Positions 41,151-53,535 are shown, counted from the stretch's first letter. The stretch is DNA of 64,000 nucleotides from Micropterus salmoides (GCF_014851395.1 NW_024041150.1:46042356-46106355); one strand, 5' to 3'. Program-made: numbers and translations. The notes: generated by a model from the sequence alone, not told the origin.

Positions 41151-43600
41151 TCCTACCCAGCAGCCTGGTATAGAGTATGATTAATCAGTATTAATATACT
41201 CCTTTGTCTGTTTTATTATTTATTTAATTATGTATTGATTTGTCACTGGGCCGGACAGGGGGGCACAAACAGACAGCACAGAGAAAGGGTAACACCTGCA
41301 AGGGAAGGGGGATGGAAGGTGGTGACAACAGGGAATAGCAGAGGGAAACACCAGTTGCAGAAAGCAACTACACCTGCAATAGAACGGGGAGGGGAGGCTT
41401 GGGGAGGAGAAAAAACAACAACAAACAAAAACAAACAAACAAAAAATAAGACAACCAGCCATGAAAGCTGGAATAATAACAATTAATTTAAATAAGTAAC
41501 TGAAAGAAAAGCAACAGGAATAATTCTACCAGGGACAACCTAAATTTGTTTGTGTCTATGTGTGAGACTGTGTGTGTCTGTGTGCGTGTGAGTGAATGTG
41601 CGCATAAGCCTATTAAAGAATGTAGTCGTTAGTGAGAGTGGGACGCCACGACTGTGCCACACCGACCCCAGCAACAGGCAGGCAAGAACCATAGTAGCCA
41701 ATAGGGGTGGGAGAAAAATAAATAAATAAATAAATAAATATATGACTCCAAGATGCACGGCGATGCAAACGCGGAAGACCCCAACACCCAAAAAAACAAC
41801 CATCCAAATGCCAATTGACATGGCAATGCAGACGGAACGCAAGAGGCGTAACCCGTGGACGAGCAGTGCCTGAACCGACCGCGGCGGCACGTCCAAAAGC
41901 CACGCAGTCATCAACATCAATGCACAAGTGACAAGCCCAACCTGCACACTGCGCGAGCACGGCGACACCCAATGCCTGGCAGCCCCCGTATCCCGCATGC
42001 GAGGTTGGGCCAACGAGAGAGAGCCAGTGGCAGAACACGATGGCAAAAGCCAGCGGAGAAAAACACCTGCAGAATCCCGTGTGAATGCTTGCGGTTGGAT
42101 GTGTGAGAAGACTCCGTTCTAAATTTTGTTTGCGTTGTGGATAACGCAACAAGGGGTGTGTGTGAATGTTATGATCAAGAACAGTGTCAAGCGGATTTCT
42201 TCTCAACACATCATCGCAGAATTATTGTTCGGACACCACAAGACTTACAAGGATTAGAGTCCCAGTTTTGTCCGCTGTTAACTTGTTGACAGGGCCTGCT
42301 GTCAACTGCTTTTACCAGAGTTTGTAGCGTGGACAATCTGGATTTACAGTGACGACTGTATCTAAAGAAGGGTTAAAGTCTCCTTAGGGTTAGAGTGCCT
42401 AAGGGAACAGAACAACAAAATCATTCATAATTGAATGCCTTGGTAAAGAGCTGTGTTTATGAAGATTTTTGAAAGTGTCCAGACAGAGAGCATTTCGGAT
42501 CTCTGTGGGGATGAGTTCCAGAGGGTGGGGGCTGAAGGCTCTGAAGTCTGGTGTGGGGGACAGAAGGGTGCAATATGACCACAAAACAACCATCGACACA
42601 CCCCAAAGTACAATCCTTCCCCACACAGGATCCCCATACAACCACCAAGCATCCAGTCCGGGCACCAAAATCCCAAGGAGACACCCCCCAACCAGCTCAA
42701 AAATGACCAGCCCGCACCCACAACCCAACTCGTCAACCCCCTTCTTCCCGGTCCCCCACCCCTCCACAAACCAGCCGCCTGACCCATCAGAGAACTGAAA
42801 TACAATTATCAGGATTCAAAGCATGCACACAGGACAGAGTCGCACACCAGCCCAGTCCAGGCTCGCACCTGAGGCCCCAAACCCCCAACAAGCACGTAAG
42901 CCAATCACAACATACAGGTGAGCCAACCAACACTACCCCGCTACCAATCTAACCAACCAACAGCCATGTAACGCACTGCACAGGAGAGATGCCAGCTGGG
43001 GCCAACTGCCCCCGCAGCCAGGGAGACCACAGACCCCCACCTACAGATACACTGTGACCCACACCACACGTTCACCACTGGACAGAAATCCACCGCAAGC
43101 ATCCCCTCCGCCAACTCCCACTGCCATGCCCTGCCGCCCGCTTCCTCCCACCTGCCCAGACCCACACACAAGACCCACAAGGTGCCAGCCAAGCACCAAG
43201 TGCCACCACATCCGCACAGCGCTGTTGAGCTGTTCGCATTCAAGAATTGACGCTCGTCAATCAAGTCAGAATCCCCCACACCCGCACCGCGATGCATCCA
43301 AGAATCGACCCACCCCCAGACACACCTACTGGCTGCACGGGACCCTGAGCAGCAAGGCAGTAAACACCCACCCCCACTAAGTGATAAACTTGATGTAGGG
43401 GGACCAGAGAGACTGGAATTGTGTCAGTTTTTTTAATAGCAGACATTCTCTCCATGCTAATGTGATCTATAAGGAGATTCGTATATTGGGTGATTTTTTT
43501 GGCCTTCCAGTTCATGAGGATAGTTTTCTTGGTGATGCATAAGGCCTTGAGAAGCATGTAGGATGTCTAAACCTCTATACTAATGTCACTTAGGTCCCCC
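41150..43600 (-). mobile_element. Probable 3' region of the L1-like element, C/A-rich
   Basis: The sequence lies directly downstream (minus strand) of L1 ORF2. It is strongly strand-biased (C/A-rich on plus), with (AAAT)n at about 41718-41742 and TG-rich tracts. Long open frames here (cysteine/tryptophan-rich on minus, proline-rich on plus) follow base composition and have no domains. I call it the element's 3' UTR by position only. Confidence 0.45.
42405..42570 (-). mobile_element. Small LINE 3'-end fragment nested in the L1 3' region
   Basis: On the minus strand, in mixed frames, a segment like 'PLELIPTEIRNALCLDTFKN' is followed by LHKHSS. This is the LWNSLP...TFK type ending of CR1/L2-like ORF2. 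It is too degraded for family assignment. Confidence 0.5.
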
Positions 43601-46600
43601 AGCACGCAGAGTGATGGGGAAACTGGGACAGGGTAACTTAGCCATATCGATAGGCCTTCACATATATTCTGCCAGAACTTTTGAACAGGTGCACATTGCC
43701 ACATAGCATGTATGTAACAGATATGTTACCTGAGCAGTTCCGGCAGATGTTTGACTGCTTAAGACCCATTCTGAACATCCTTTGTCCAGTATAGTGTGTT
43801 CTATGGAGTTCTAAGGAGTGTTCTAAGTTTTGGTCTGGACTAATGGATAGATCTGTCTCCCACTTTAAGAATGGGAGAGAGATTGAACTGTTTTTAACAG
43901 TAACAGGTTTGCTTTTGATCATTTTTGGAGGTGAGAGTTTAAGAAAGTCTGTTATCATTGGAGGTAGATCTAAGTCCATTATTTCATCCTTAAATCTTGC
44001 ATAAATTATGGATTTAAATTGTTGAAATTCCAGAAATCTATTATGGCTAATTCCATATTGTCCCACTAGATCCTGGAATGGAATAAAATTATTGCCTTGC
44101 ATTACATGCTTTCGATGTCTTATCCCTTTGTCACACCACAGTGGGGAATTTAGTTTTCTTATTTTGAAGGATGTATGGATTATTCCAGATTGGAGTAAGT
44201 CTGCATGGGAAATGTGAAGACCCAGATATTTTGAGAAATTCCCACCAGGCTGCCAGGGAAGTAATTATGTTAATGCTTTAAAAGCAGGTATGATGTTTGA
44301 TGCTGGAACTGATGAATGGCATATCGGAAATTTATTTCCTTACAGAATGTTTCTTCTGTGTCCATCCATGAGTGGTCCAGGGGGACCACCTTTGATTGAT
44401 CCATTTTGAGATATATTGTATTCTATTGAACAGGAAGTTATAACAAAAAATTGGCAGTTCTAAACCACCACAATCTTTTGCTTTTTAGAGAGTTCCTAAA
44501 CTGATTCGTGGGAGTTTATTTTTCCACAAAAACTTTGAGATGTTTGAGTTCAGTGATTTAAACCAGACAGAAGAGGGTTTGGTGGGTAACAGTGAAAACA
44601 GGTAGTTCATTTTAGGTAGGACCATCATTTTCACTCTTCCCATGAGTGATATAGGCAATGATGTCCATCGTACAAGGTCATCCTCTATTGATTTAAGTAA
44701 AGGCATGTAGTTTAGCCATGTCAGTTCTGACAGCCTGGAGGAAATATTGACACCCAGATGTTTAACATTCCCAGACTTTAGCGGTGTGGTAGATATACTC
44801 TGGAAATCACACATTACAGGTAAAACTATGGATTTCCTTCAGTTCATGGAGCAGTCTGAGATGGATGATAATTCATGTATAAGTGTGATTGTCTCAGAAA
44901 GAGAAGTTTGTGAGTTTAGGAGGAAAAGTAATACATCATCTGCATAAAGGCTTATCTTATTACAATTCCTTTAATCTCTTGGGGAACTTTATAAGATTTT
45001 AATCCAATCTATGAAAGAGAGTTTCCAAATCAAAATTTATGTAAAGTAGCGAATAAACATTTCCAATTTACTCTGTGAAATGCTTTCTCTGCATCTAAAG
45101 AAACAACTGTAGTTTCCAGGTTATGAATAGTGGCAAAGTCTATTACATTAAGTAGCCTGTGTGTATTGTTGGTCGAGTGCCTGCCCTTAATAAATCCTGT
45201 TTGGTCGGAGTGTATCATACCAGGAGTGACCTTCTCTAGCCTTCTTGCTAGGGTTTTGCAGATGATTTTAAGATCTGTGTTAATAAGTGATATTGAGCGA
45301 TAACTGGACGGGAGTGTGGGATCTTCGTCTGGTTTAAGGAGCAGGCTGATATTAGCAGAGTTAATTATTGGAGGCAACATGCAAGTACCCCTAATTTGCA
45401 TAACCATCCTATAGAATGTGGACGCAAGTATTTCTCAGAATTCCTTGTAGAATTCAGTAGGAAAACCATCTGGCTCAGGGGCTTTATTATTCAGCATATG
45501 TAAGAGGGCTTCCTGGAGTTCAGCCATTGAAACATGTGAATCCAGAGCCCTGATCTGTTCATCTAACCTTGGCAAATCTATATTGTTCAGAAAGGCAGCG
45601 ATGTTAGAGCTAGATGGATCACTTTGTGATGTATATATAAGTTTTTATGAAAATCTGTGAATGCATTGTTGATTTCTTCTGGATTATGAGTCATATTCCC
45701 AGCTGAGGAAATTGTTATTTTTTCTTTATTGAATTTCTATTGGTTGGCTAAAAATCTGCTGGATTTATTGCCATGTTCAAAGTTCTCCAAGCATAGTCTT
45801 TGCAACTGAAATTGGGTCTTTTTATCAATAATTTCCTTTTTATTCAAGTTTTGATTTTCTCAGATCATTCAGCATGTGTTCCTGTGGGGAGGCAGCAACG
45901 GTAGTTTCTAATGTTTTTATTTTTTGTTCTACCTCTAATTCATGAGATCTCTCTTTTTTTGGTATTATGAATAGGAGATTATTTTACCTCTCATGACTGC
46001 TTTTTCTGCCTCCCAAAGAGGACATGGCGAAGTTCCTGGCAGGTCATTCGTTTCCATACATAGTGCCCACTCTTTTTTTAAATAACGTAATAATAAATAA
46101 ATAAAATCTAGGTCTTTAAGCAATGATGCACTGAGTCTCCAACTTCTAGTTGGCCGTGTGACCCTTTTTTAAGTAAGAGTGATAGAAACCGGTGCATGAT
46201 CACTGATAGGGTGAATCTGAGTGTCGGAAATTTCTGTTATAATTGAGCTGCTAACCAAAAAATAGTCAAGCTGAGAATATGAGTGGTGGACTGGTGAAAA
46301 GAAGGTATATTCTCTGAGAGTGGGGGTGGTGAGAACGCCAAGCATCGCAGAGATCAAATGCAATCATGTATTGTTTAAGGGTGTCTGTTGATTTCCAAAT
46401 ATGGTGACTGCCTGCTGTAGTGAGCCTGTCAACTGCAGGACTACATACCAGGTTGAAGTCACCTCCTAATATAAGAGTCTCTGAGTGTCTGAGTGAGCAG
46501 AGAGTGAGGTGAAGAAAGCATGAAAAAAGGAGGGGTCGTCAACATTTGGGCCATAGATATTAGCAATGCATAAAGGAGTATTTTGAATCGAAATGTTAAC

Positions 46601-46693
46601 AATAATTAATTTGCCCTCTGGATCTATAGTAGTGGTATTATGATTGAAGTGTGTTTTTCTATTTAAGCTAGATGACCGTAAAAACACCATCAA
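43600..46693 (-). pseudogene. L1/Tx1-like LINE ORF2, degenerate
   Basis: From high to low coordinates: endonuclease (46693-46466 with IVNISIQNTPLCIANIYGPN; 46363-46169 with SQLDYFLVSS and ISDHAPVS), then RT (45407-45030 with NISLLLKPDEDPTLPSSYRS, HSDQTGFIKGRHSTNNT and VVSLDAEKAFHRVNW). An intact YADD follows (TATGCAGATGAT at 44946-44935, context LYADDVLLF). The post-RT region is at 44814-44485 (HLGVNISSRL, SLPISLMGRVKM) and the C-terminal region at 44102-43638 (LHRTHYTGQRMFRMGL, then a CxxC-type knuckle). Frames are broken between blocks. The layout is that of a fish L1/Tx1 element. Confidence 0.88.
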
Positions 46694-47187
46694 CTGACCA
46701 CAACAAAGCTCCGGTGACTAACATTATGCTAGCCGAGATAACTCTGCCCCCTGAGAACAGCACACTCCGTAAGAAAGCGAACAAAAAGATTGCTCACCTT
46801 ATGGAAGACATCCGACAACTTTCAGAGGAACTCAAAGAGAAAGATTCCCTGCTGACTGGCTTTATGCATGTCGCTTCAGTACAAGCCAAACAGATTGTTT
46901 CTCTTGTCCTGGATGTTAGCGGTTGCGCTAACATCCAGGACACCGTGCTGTTGGACCCCTCTACCCTTCCAAGGCTTTCCGCCTGCTCGACTCCGAAGCA
47001 TCAGTCAACCTGGGCTGAAGTGGTGGTCCATGGCTGCAAGAGAGGCTCGGACGGGGCTGCCTCTCCTCCGCACATTGGCCTCTCCAACCGCTATGCAGCC
47101 CTGTCTGACATGATGGACCCTTTCCCCTTGGTCAGCTGGGCCGCCGGTCTGCCGCTGGGCCTGATCGGCGGCCGTCATCCCGGTTAA
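46672..47187 (+). pseudogene. LINE ORF1 N-terminal part (coiled coil)
   Basis: A 171-residue frame. ENSTLRKKANKKIAHLMEDI and RQLSEELKEKDSLLTGF form a charged coiled coil. A STWAEVVVHGCKRG segment and LSNRYAALSDM follow; this linker precedes an esterase domain in fish CR1-like ORF1 proteins. The frame closes before the esterase. The next part (GDSITRN at 47418-47438) is in another frame. Confidence 0.7.
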
Positions 47188-48404
47188 AAACCTCCGCTTC
47201 CCGACGTAGGATCCTGAAGGAAGCTGTCTCTACCCTGCATCGGTGGGTAGCCCTTCTTTCAGGTCTGTTACTGCTACTCCAACACAAGACTCGGCAGCTC
47301 ACACACTCCATCCTCAGTCCGCACGCAGTGTTTAAGCAGACTCTGCTCAGTCCTGCTCTGTAACCCCACAACCGGCATCTCCTAGTCCTCTTTTCTCCCC
47401 AACCACACTAATAATTGGTGACTCCATAACCAGAAACATTGCTCCCGTCCACCATCACAAGGGTGATAGTCCATGTGGGAACAAATGACACAGCTCTTCA
47501 GCAGTCTGTGCTGACAAAATCAGATTTTAACCATCTTTTTAACTTCTTAAATGATTTTATCTTGTCTGCAAATCTAGATTTTATTTTTTTAACTGAATCC
47601 TGGTTGCAAATGAATGACTATAGCCAGCTAGCTGAACTGTGTCCGCCTCAATATGATTGTTTTAGTCAACCGAGGGTCAGTGGTCGTGGTGGTGGGCTAT
47701 TGAGTGTGTATAGGAAAAATTTAAAATGTCATCTAGTACGCTGTGATGAATTTAACTCCTTTGAAGTTCTCACTCTTAAAGTTGGAGGGCTGCAACCTAT
47801 CATAATTGTTTATTATAATTTATCGGCCCCCAAAATCGCCTGGAGGATTTTTATCAGAACTTCCTGAATTTTTATCTACTCTGGTTTTAAATTATGACAG
47901 AATTGTTCTTTGCGGCGATTTTAATATTCATGTTGATGACCCCACCAATGTTAATGCAACTGAATTTTAAATATGGCCACTTCTTTTAACTTCAAACAAC
48001 ATGTCAAAGGGCAAACCCATAACCGTGGTCATACACTGGACTTGGTTTTTACCCTGGGTGTCAGCATTTCCTCTGTGGAATTAGTGGACATGACCATATC
48101 TGACCACAGATGTATTGTTTTTAGCTGTGATTCGCCTGTTACTCATGCCTCACCAAGCTCCGTGTGTTCTCGCATCTTTAATGAACAAAGTGTTTCAAAG
48201 TTTTGCGCATTCTTTCAGAGCCAAAGCCAACACCTGTCTGATTCCAACACCAACAATCTGGTCGATCACTTCAATCATATCTGCTTGTCGTCACTAAATA
48301 TTACTGCTCCTCTAAAGGTTAGGCCTACGTCTAAAGCTAGTAAGCAACCCTGGATAAATGACAGCATTCGCAGCCTAAAAAGGGAATGTAGGAAAGCAGA
48401 GCGC
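46700..48404 (+). mobile_element. CR1/L2-like LINE with SGNH-esterase ORF1, 5' half
   Basis: The element runs on the plus strand from ORF1 through the endonuclease. It is then interrupted near 48405 after the KRECRKAER segment. The same family resumes at 49425 and 50450, and a second copy lies on the minus strand at 62060-60245. Internal deletions have shortened both ORF1 and the ORF1-ORF2 junction. Confidence 0.82.
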
Positions 48405-48437
48405 TACTTTCATCTAATGTTAGAGGGACTGAAGTAA
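47410..48437 (+). pseudogene. Esterase remnant fused to LINE endonuclease
   Basis: GDSITRN (esterase block I, 47418-47438) and, after an internal deletion, TRVIVHVGTNDTA (block III, about 47457-47495) belong to ORF1. The same frame runs without a stop into ORF2 endonuclease: SANLDFIFLTESWLQ, then SGRGGGLLSVYRKNLK. A frame change precedes RIVLCGDFNIHVDDP (about 47900-47945), and another precedes TISDHRCIVFSCDS. The last part, ASKQPWINDSIRSLKRECRK, is the EN-RT linker. No intact enzyme remains. Confidence 0.8.
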
Positions 48438-49424
48438 AACAGGACTGTATAGTCACTTCCTACTACACATCAGGCTTTATGGGGATGTGTACAAATAAAA
48501 AATAAGCATTACAACAGGTCTTTCTTTCAAGTAAAATGTTTATGTTTATAAAAGCCACACAGAAATAAAACGCACTATTGACCATATTTACATAATGTAC
48601 AAATTGTCATGTTTTAACTTTTAAACAATATTTATATATAAAGACTAACTATGTATTAAAAAACACAGAAAAGTCCCACTATTTACATAATTTGAACATA
48701 GCCCTGGGTCCGAACTGGTTGAAACCTGGAGATTAAGAGCGATGGCTGGGTCTTTGTCCATCTTCAGCCGAGTAGATAGGGTGCAGGTTGCTGTTGGGGT
48801 CCTGGTGGAGACCTGGTGGCAGGCACAGGTCATGCTGCCTGTGTTTCAGCTGGGAATCCTCCCAAAAAAATAAAAACAATTAGGACTTGCATTTTCAAAT
48901 TCTATGAAAGAAAGTTTACACATCCTCTCTGGTCTTCCTTTAGGTCCCTCTCACACACACATCACTTTACACCCAACAAGAATGTGGAGGATGTGTGAAG
49001 CTTTGACAGATCTAGGTGTGATCTAGGCTAATCTTCTCTGTATCTATTCCAATTTATTATCTGTGCTGCCCGCCCTGTCCACCACAAATCAAAGTAAGTA
49101 ACACCTGAATGAGATGTGGGAATATTGTCTCTTCTATTTACACTCATTCAGTATAAATGTACTGAACATAAATGGATGAAATTATATGAAAGACCACATC
49201 TGTATAAGTACTATGATAAAATAGTCAATGGCCAAAACATATTTACTCATCACTACAAGAGATAACGTTTTTCAAATTGTGAATGGAGGTGAAGATATAT
49301 CACATTAGTTATCAAAAGGATATAACATAGAACAGCCTACATGCCTACAACGTTACGATTTGTAAGTGTATCCCAGTTTTACACAAGAAAATAACTTTTA
49401 CACAAAGTAAACTAAAGGGGCATT
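48405..49424. other. ~1-kb unidentified insertion in the LINE
   Basis: LINE coding stops near 48405 and resumes near 49425. The interval is AT-rich with no recognisable domain. It ends near AAACTAAAGGGGCATTC, which resembles the inverse of ATAGCCCCTTTAA at about 52387-52400. A non-autonomous DNA transposon is possible but unproven. Confidence 0.4.
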
Positions 49425-49690
49425 CAATTTGTCTGACCTCAGGGGGGTTAAGACTGTGGATCAGCTGGTAAACCCAACCCCTCCTTGTGCCTCAGCTGGA
49501 AGTAATGATGACTGTGAATTGTTTTTATCTTATTTTACCAATAAGGTGGTGTCAATCGTTGCCTCTTACTCAGAGGTCCCTCACCAGCAACAAGAGAGTT
49601 TTAACCAGTTTTATCCCATCGACATGTCTGAGCTTTTAAAAACAGTATCACAAATGAGAGTGTTCTTTAGCCCCCACACCACAAAGCTTG
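49425..49690 (+). mobile_element. CR1/L2-like LINE linker segment
   Basis: The frame reads VNPTPPCASAGSNDDCELF and FYPIDMSELLKTVSQMRV. This is the same segment as in the minus-strand copy near 61860-61735. It is cut again at about 49690 by another insertion. Confidence 0.75.
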
Positions 49691-50449
49691 TTCAATCATG
49701 TTTTTCTTCTACTTCCTGCTACTGTAGAGAGCAGTCGTGCTTTCCCTACTTTCCCCGTCTTATCTTGGCTTGCTCCTATTTTCTGTCTACTTTGGTCGTT
49801 TGGAAACTCTTTTGACCACCCGCCTCCTGTTCTCCCGAAACCATCAAAATGGAATTAATCAACTGACCACTCAGTGCTATTGACAAGATTTTCACCCAGA
49901 GACGTGCTTCACCGGGTCAGCCAAACTGTCCCAGTGGAACATTCGCTGCAGGCTAGACTCGTGACTCATGGGAGACCTGGCAAGCGGTTTGCTTGGATGT
50001 TTTATCTGTGGAGGACATTAAAGATTTATGGATAATTGGAATTTTGTAAATGGGCTTCCTGATTATCGGGCTTGGAATTTCCCTAATATATCGTAAAATT
50101 GGTAAGACAGCCACCAGCAAATTTACCCAAAAGCTGTCTGGGGAACTTAAAGAGTGCTTAAATGGGGTGAACGAAAAGCTGAAGGTTTTACATCAAAGGG
50201 CTGATCAGAACAGTGAACTGTTTTGTAACATCTCAGACCGGTCTGTGGAAGCGCCGAGGAGGATTGACACCATCGGGAGAGAGTAACCACTGGTCTGTCA
50301 ATGAAATTAGAAGAAATGTCGAAATCACTACATGAACTGGATGCACGTATGACGCTGAGGATGAGAGCGATTGATGGACACTGATCCGGATAAATTTTAC
50401 CGAATCAACCTAAATTGGATTAAAAATTATTGTCTTAGTCTCTCACCAT
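49691..50449. other. ~760-bp unidentified insertion with a short open frame
   Basis: Unlike its LINE flanks. The plus-strand frame 50050-50286 encodes 78 residues: a hydrophobic start (MGFLIIGLGISLIYRKIGKT) and a charged, possibly coiled-coil part (LKECLNGVNEKLKVLHQRAD). I do not recognise it. A stop directly precedes the Met (TTG TAA ATG), and a Trp/Leu-rich frame lies upstream. Confidence 0.4.
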
Positions 50450-50935
50450 AACTGCTCTTCATGGCCTCTCGCCTATTTCTGACCTTTTAGTCCCATACGC
50501 ACCAGCACGTACCTTGAGATCCTCGGGCAGAGGTCTGTTGTCTGTTCCAGAGTCTCGACTGAAAACTAAAGGGGACAGAGCGTTTGCTGTCAGGGCCCCG
50601 AGGCTCTGGAACAGCCTGCCCGAGGAAATCAGGTCGGCTGAGTCAGTGAACTCCCTTCTCTTCTTAAAACATACTTTTATAGGAGAGCCTTTACCGATTT
50701 TATTTGACTTTATGTTATCCCTTTTATTTTATTCTATTTTACTTATTTTATATTCATCTTAAACGTGTATTTTAGTCTTTTCAATGTTTTCTTGCTTTTA
50801 TCTTGTATTGTTTTTGTATTATTGTCTCTTGGGTATTATTGTCTTTACACTTGTTTAAGCACTTTGTAACTTGTTTTTGAAAAGTGCTCTACAAATAAAG
50901 ATGATGATGATTATTATTATTATTATATGTCATGG
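50450..50935 (+). mobile_element. CR1/L2-like LINE 3' end
   Basis: PYAPARTLRSSGRGLLSVPE, then KGDRAFAVRAPRLWNSLPEE and IRSAESVNS. A one-base change shifts the frame before the usual SFKSLLKTYFYRRAF ending. The 3' UTR has 'aaaagtgctctacaaataaag' and a GATGATGATTATTATTATTA tail ending near 50930. It is the same family as the 60.2-62.1-kb copy. Confidence 0.88.
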
Positions 50936-51060
50936 AGTAATTAACTGAGAGGGAAAAAATGATCGCATAGTGATACAGTTCACCTGTTGCTGGATTTGGT
51001 TCTTAGTAGAGCCAAGGAGTGGTGTCTCGGTTGCGGTACAGCTGGTCCATCTCTGGTCCA

Positions 51061-51897
51061 TCATGATCCATCTCCAATAAGCCTCTTTCTTATCGGGAAC
51101 AGGACTCGGCGTCGGTCCAGGATCTCCTGGGGAAACTGGTCATTAACGCTGAAGTAGGTCCCTCTCAGCTCCCTGCTGCGGCCTTTAACCAGTTCCTTCT
51201 GCTTGAAGTGTTCAAACTTTGCGACGATGGGCCTAGGCCTCTGGTTCTCTTGTCGCCGTCCTCCCAGGCGGTGCACCCGGTGGAAGCTGATGTTCTTCCA
51301 TGGTCTCGGCCGGGAGCTTTAGCTGATTTTGAATGAAACTTTTAACGATCTCCTCTGGGGCTTCATCCGCCTGCTACGGGATGCCTGAAGATCTATGATC
51401 GATTCTCTAATGTATTTATTGTCTGCTGAGAGCTGCGTCATTCCCTCCGTGAGGGATTTAACTGTTTAACCTTTGAGGACCTTGTTTTCCGCCGCGAACT
51501 CAACCACCTGTTTCTGGCTGAACTCAAGGGATTCCCACAGAGCCTGAAACTCTTTGTGAAGTACTTCCACCAGAAATAATCGGGCATCAAAGCAAGACAA
51601 TTTCTTATCTATTGAATCCAGGATCTCTGTGAAATCTGCGCTTTGTGAGGAGACTGCTCCAGGTGATGCTCCAGGTGAGTCTTCAGTGCAGTTTCTTTTT
51701 GACTTCCCCATGACCACTCGGTGAAAACACTTGTCAATGTAAACTTCAAGGTCCTCCAAACACTCATCCTCGAGGTCCTCCAGTATGATTTGACTGCTAT
51801 TATTCGTTAATTGGCTTAAAATTGGCAGATTGTTTGTTTTAATGAAATGTTTGTTTAACTGCACGCTGCGATGTTTGAATTGCACCGAGTCGCACAA
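51061..51897 (-). pseudogene. L1/Tx1-like LINE ORF1
   Basis: On the minus strand the first frame (51897-51466) has MGKSKRNCTEDSPGASPG, then DFTEILDSIDKKLSCFDARL and a coiled coil (EFQALWESLEFSQKQVVEFA). After a break the frame at 51276-51061 has HRLGGRRQENQRPRPIVAKF, then KELVKGRSRELRGTYFSVND and DRRRVLFPIRK. These are the RRM-end/C-terminal features of L1 ORF1, an RNA-binding chaperone. Stops and a frameshift separate the parts. It may belong to the same family as the L1 ORF2 at 43.6-46.7 kb. Confidence 0.75.
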
Positions 51898-53239
51898 CCG
51901 CTCACCGTGTCATCTCCTTAATCTCCTACCCCTTGTTGACATGTTTTCAATGTCAATCTGATTCTGGTTTGGTTCTTATGGGCTTCAGCACTTAAACCTT
52001 TAGTGTTGTTTTAATCCTTACGTGGAGTTTATGTGGAAAGTGATACAACTTTGCACTGGATAACATTAGCAACTGCTCTGCGTTAGCTGGTGAGCTTTTT
52101 CTTTAATTGTTGTTTTGTATCCTTACGTGGAGTTAATGTTGGAGTCTGTGTTGTGCTGGGAATCAGTTGTTTTGTTGTGTTAATGGACTGCATCTTGTTA
52201 GCTGCGGTGTTTTTGCTGTGGTCAGAGAGAGACTCGGGAGTGCGCATGCTGCTACATCCCGTCCCGGTGTCCTCACATTAATACCAGAATAGTAGCCGTT
52301 CCAAGCAATAGAGAAAACTTTCTCCATTTCTAAGTGCCCATTTACAAAAAGGATGTGGAGGAAGTGATTTCATTAAAAAACTACATATAGCCCCTTTAAA
52401 ATTGAAAACACAGAATTTGGTGTAACTTATGTGACCCACATGATATACAATAAGGCAACACAGTGGGATATAAAGTCACAACACTAACGTTACTTACTGC
52501 AGTCTCAGTGTTATAAACAACCTGATTATAATAATTAGTCCAGCTGACTAACAGTTTTGTTATCATCCAGTACATTTAGCTGTGCTCACATTGCTGAGCC
52601 TCCGGTGAAAGATGAACAACTGTTAGATACTGAAAAGCAGCAGGTGAGCTCACACTAATGTAGCACATCAGCTAAATGCAGTCACTGTAACGTTATCATG
52701 TAACCAGCATGGATTAGTTCAACACCTAGCAGATAAAAATATTACTGTAACATTGCAGTGGGAGTTTAGTTGAGTTTCCAGCATGTTGTGTAAAGCTGTC
52801 TATAGATGCTGTCAAAGTGCCTTTTTAGAGTATTCAATATGCAATATGGTAGTAACAGAGCCTGAACTCTGGTGGAAAGCCACAGTCTGCATGCTGGTGT
52901 TTCTGTGTTTACTGTGTGATCTCTGTATGAAAGCGGTTGTGTTTTGTATTATGCACACTCATGAATTTCTAGTTTTACCTTAAAGGAGAGCTATTAAACA
53001 GCTTTTCCAGACCTATATTGTAGTTATGTGACACCTGTATTGCAGCTTTGCATGATTCAAAGTTCAGAAAAATATTTTATTTTCGAATACTGATTCTTCA
53101 TGTAGGGCTTCATTTCAACCAATGTGTGAAACAAGCTGCAAATGCTCCTGTCTGTGTAAGACCCCCCCTCTCAAAGCCCACTGTCTTCTGATTGGCTAAG
53201 ACCTGAAGCATATTACCAGGCTGTTGTTGTTGCTGCCGG
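51898..53239. other. Unassigned repeat-like sequence
   Basis: No gene. 51935-52090 resembles 40980-41105. 52330-52400 ends in CTACATATAGCCCCTTTAA, and 52981-53190 begins TTAAAGGAGAGCTATTAA and has a short CCCCCCCTCTC tract; both look like ends of DNA-transposon/MITE repeats. Open frames have no domains. Confidence 0.4.
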
Positions 53240-53535
53240 GGAGACGTAGACAGCCGCGCAGAGAAGGGTTTATTCCACGATCCGGAAACAATGGTAGGGG
53301 CCGACGCGGGGGTAGCGATCGGTGTTGCAGAAACCGCTCATCTAGTTTGCTGCCTACCGATGGTGCTGCACCGCCTGTGGCCGATCAATGTGCAGCTTGG
53401 CCACGGCCCGCGTCACCACTTCCAACAACTCCTCGTATCCTGGCGAGGGCTGATGACGTTCCGTTTCCCCGAAGTCATTCTCCATGCTAAGCACATCTAG
53501 CTCCTCAGAGCCAGATTGTGTCAGCCTCTCCGGAC

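Noticed and set aside
41235..43380. Long Pro/His/Thr-rich (plus) and Cys/Trp-rich (minus) frames
   Set aside because: They follow from the strong C/A strand bias of this region; no domain or start context, and several frames are open at the same place.
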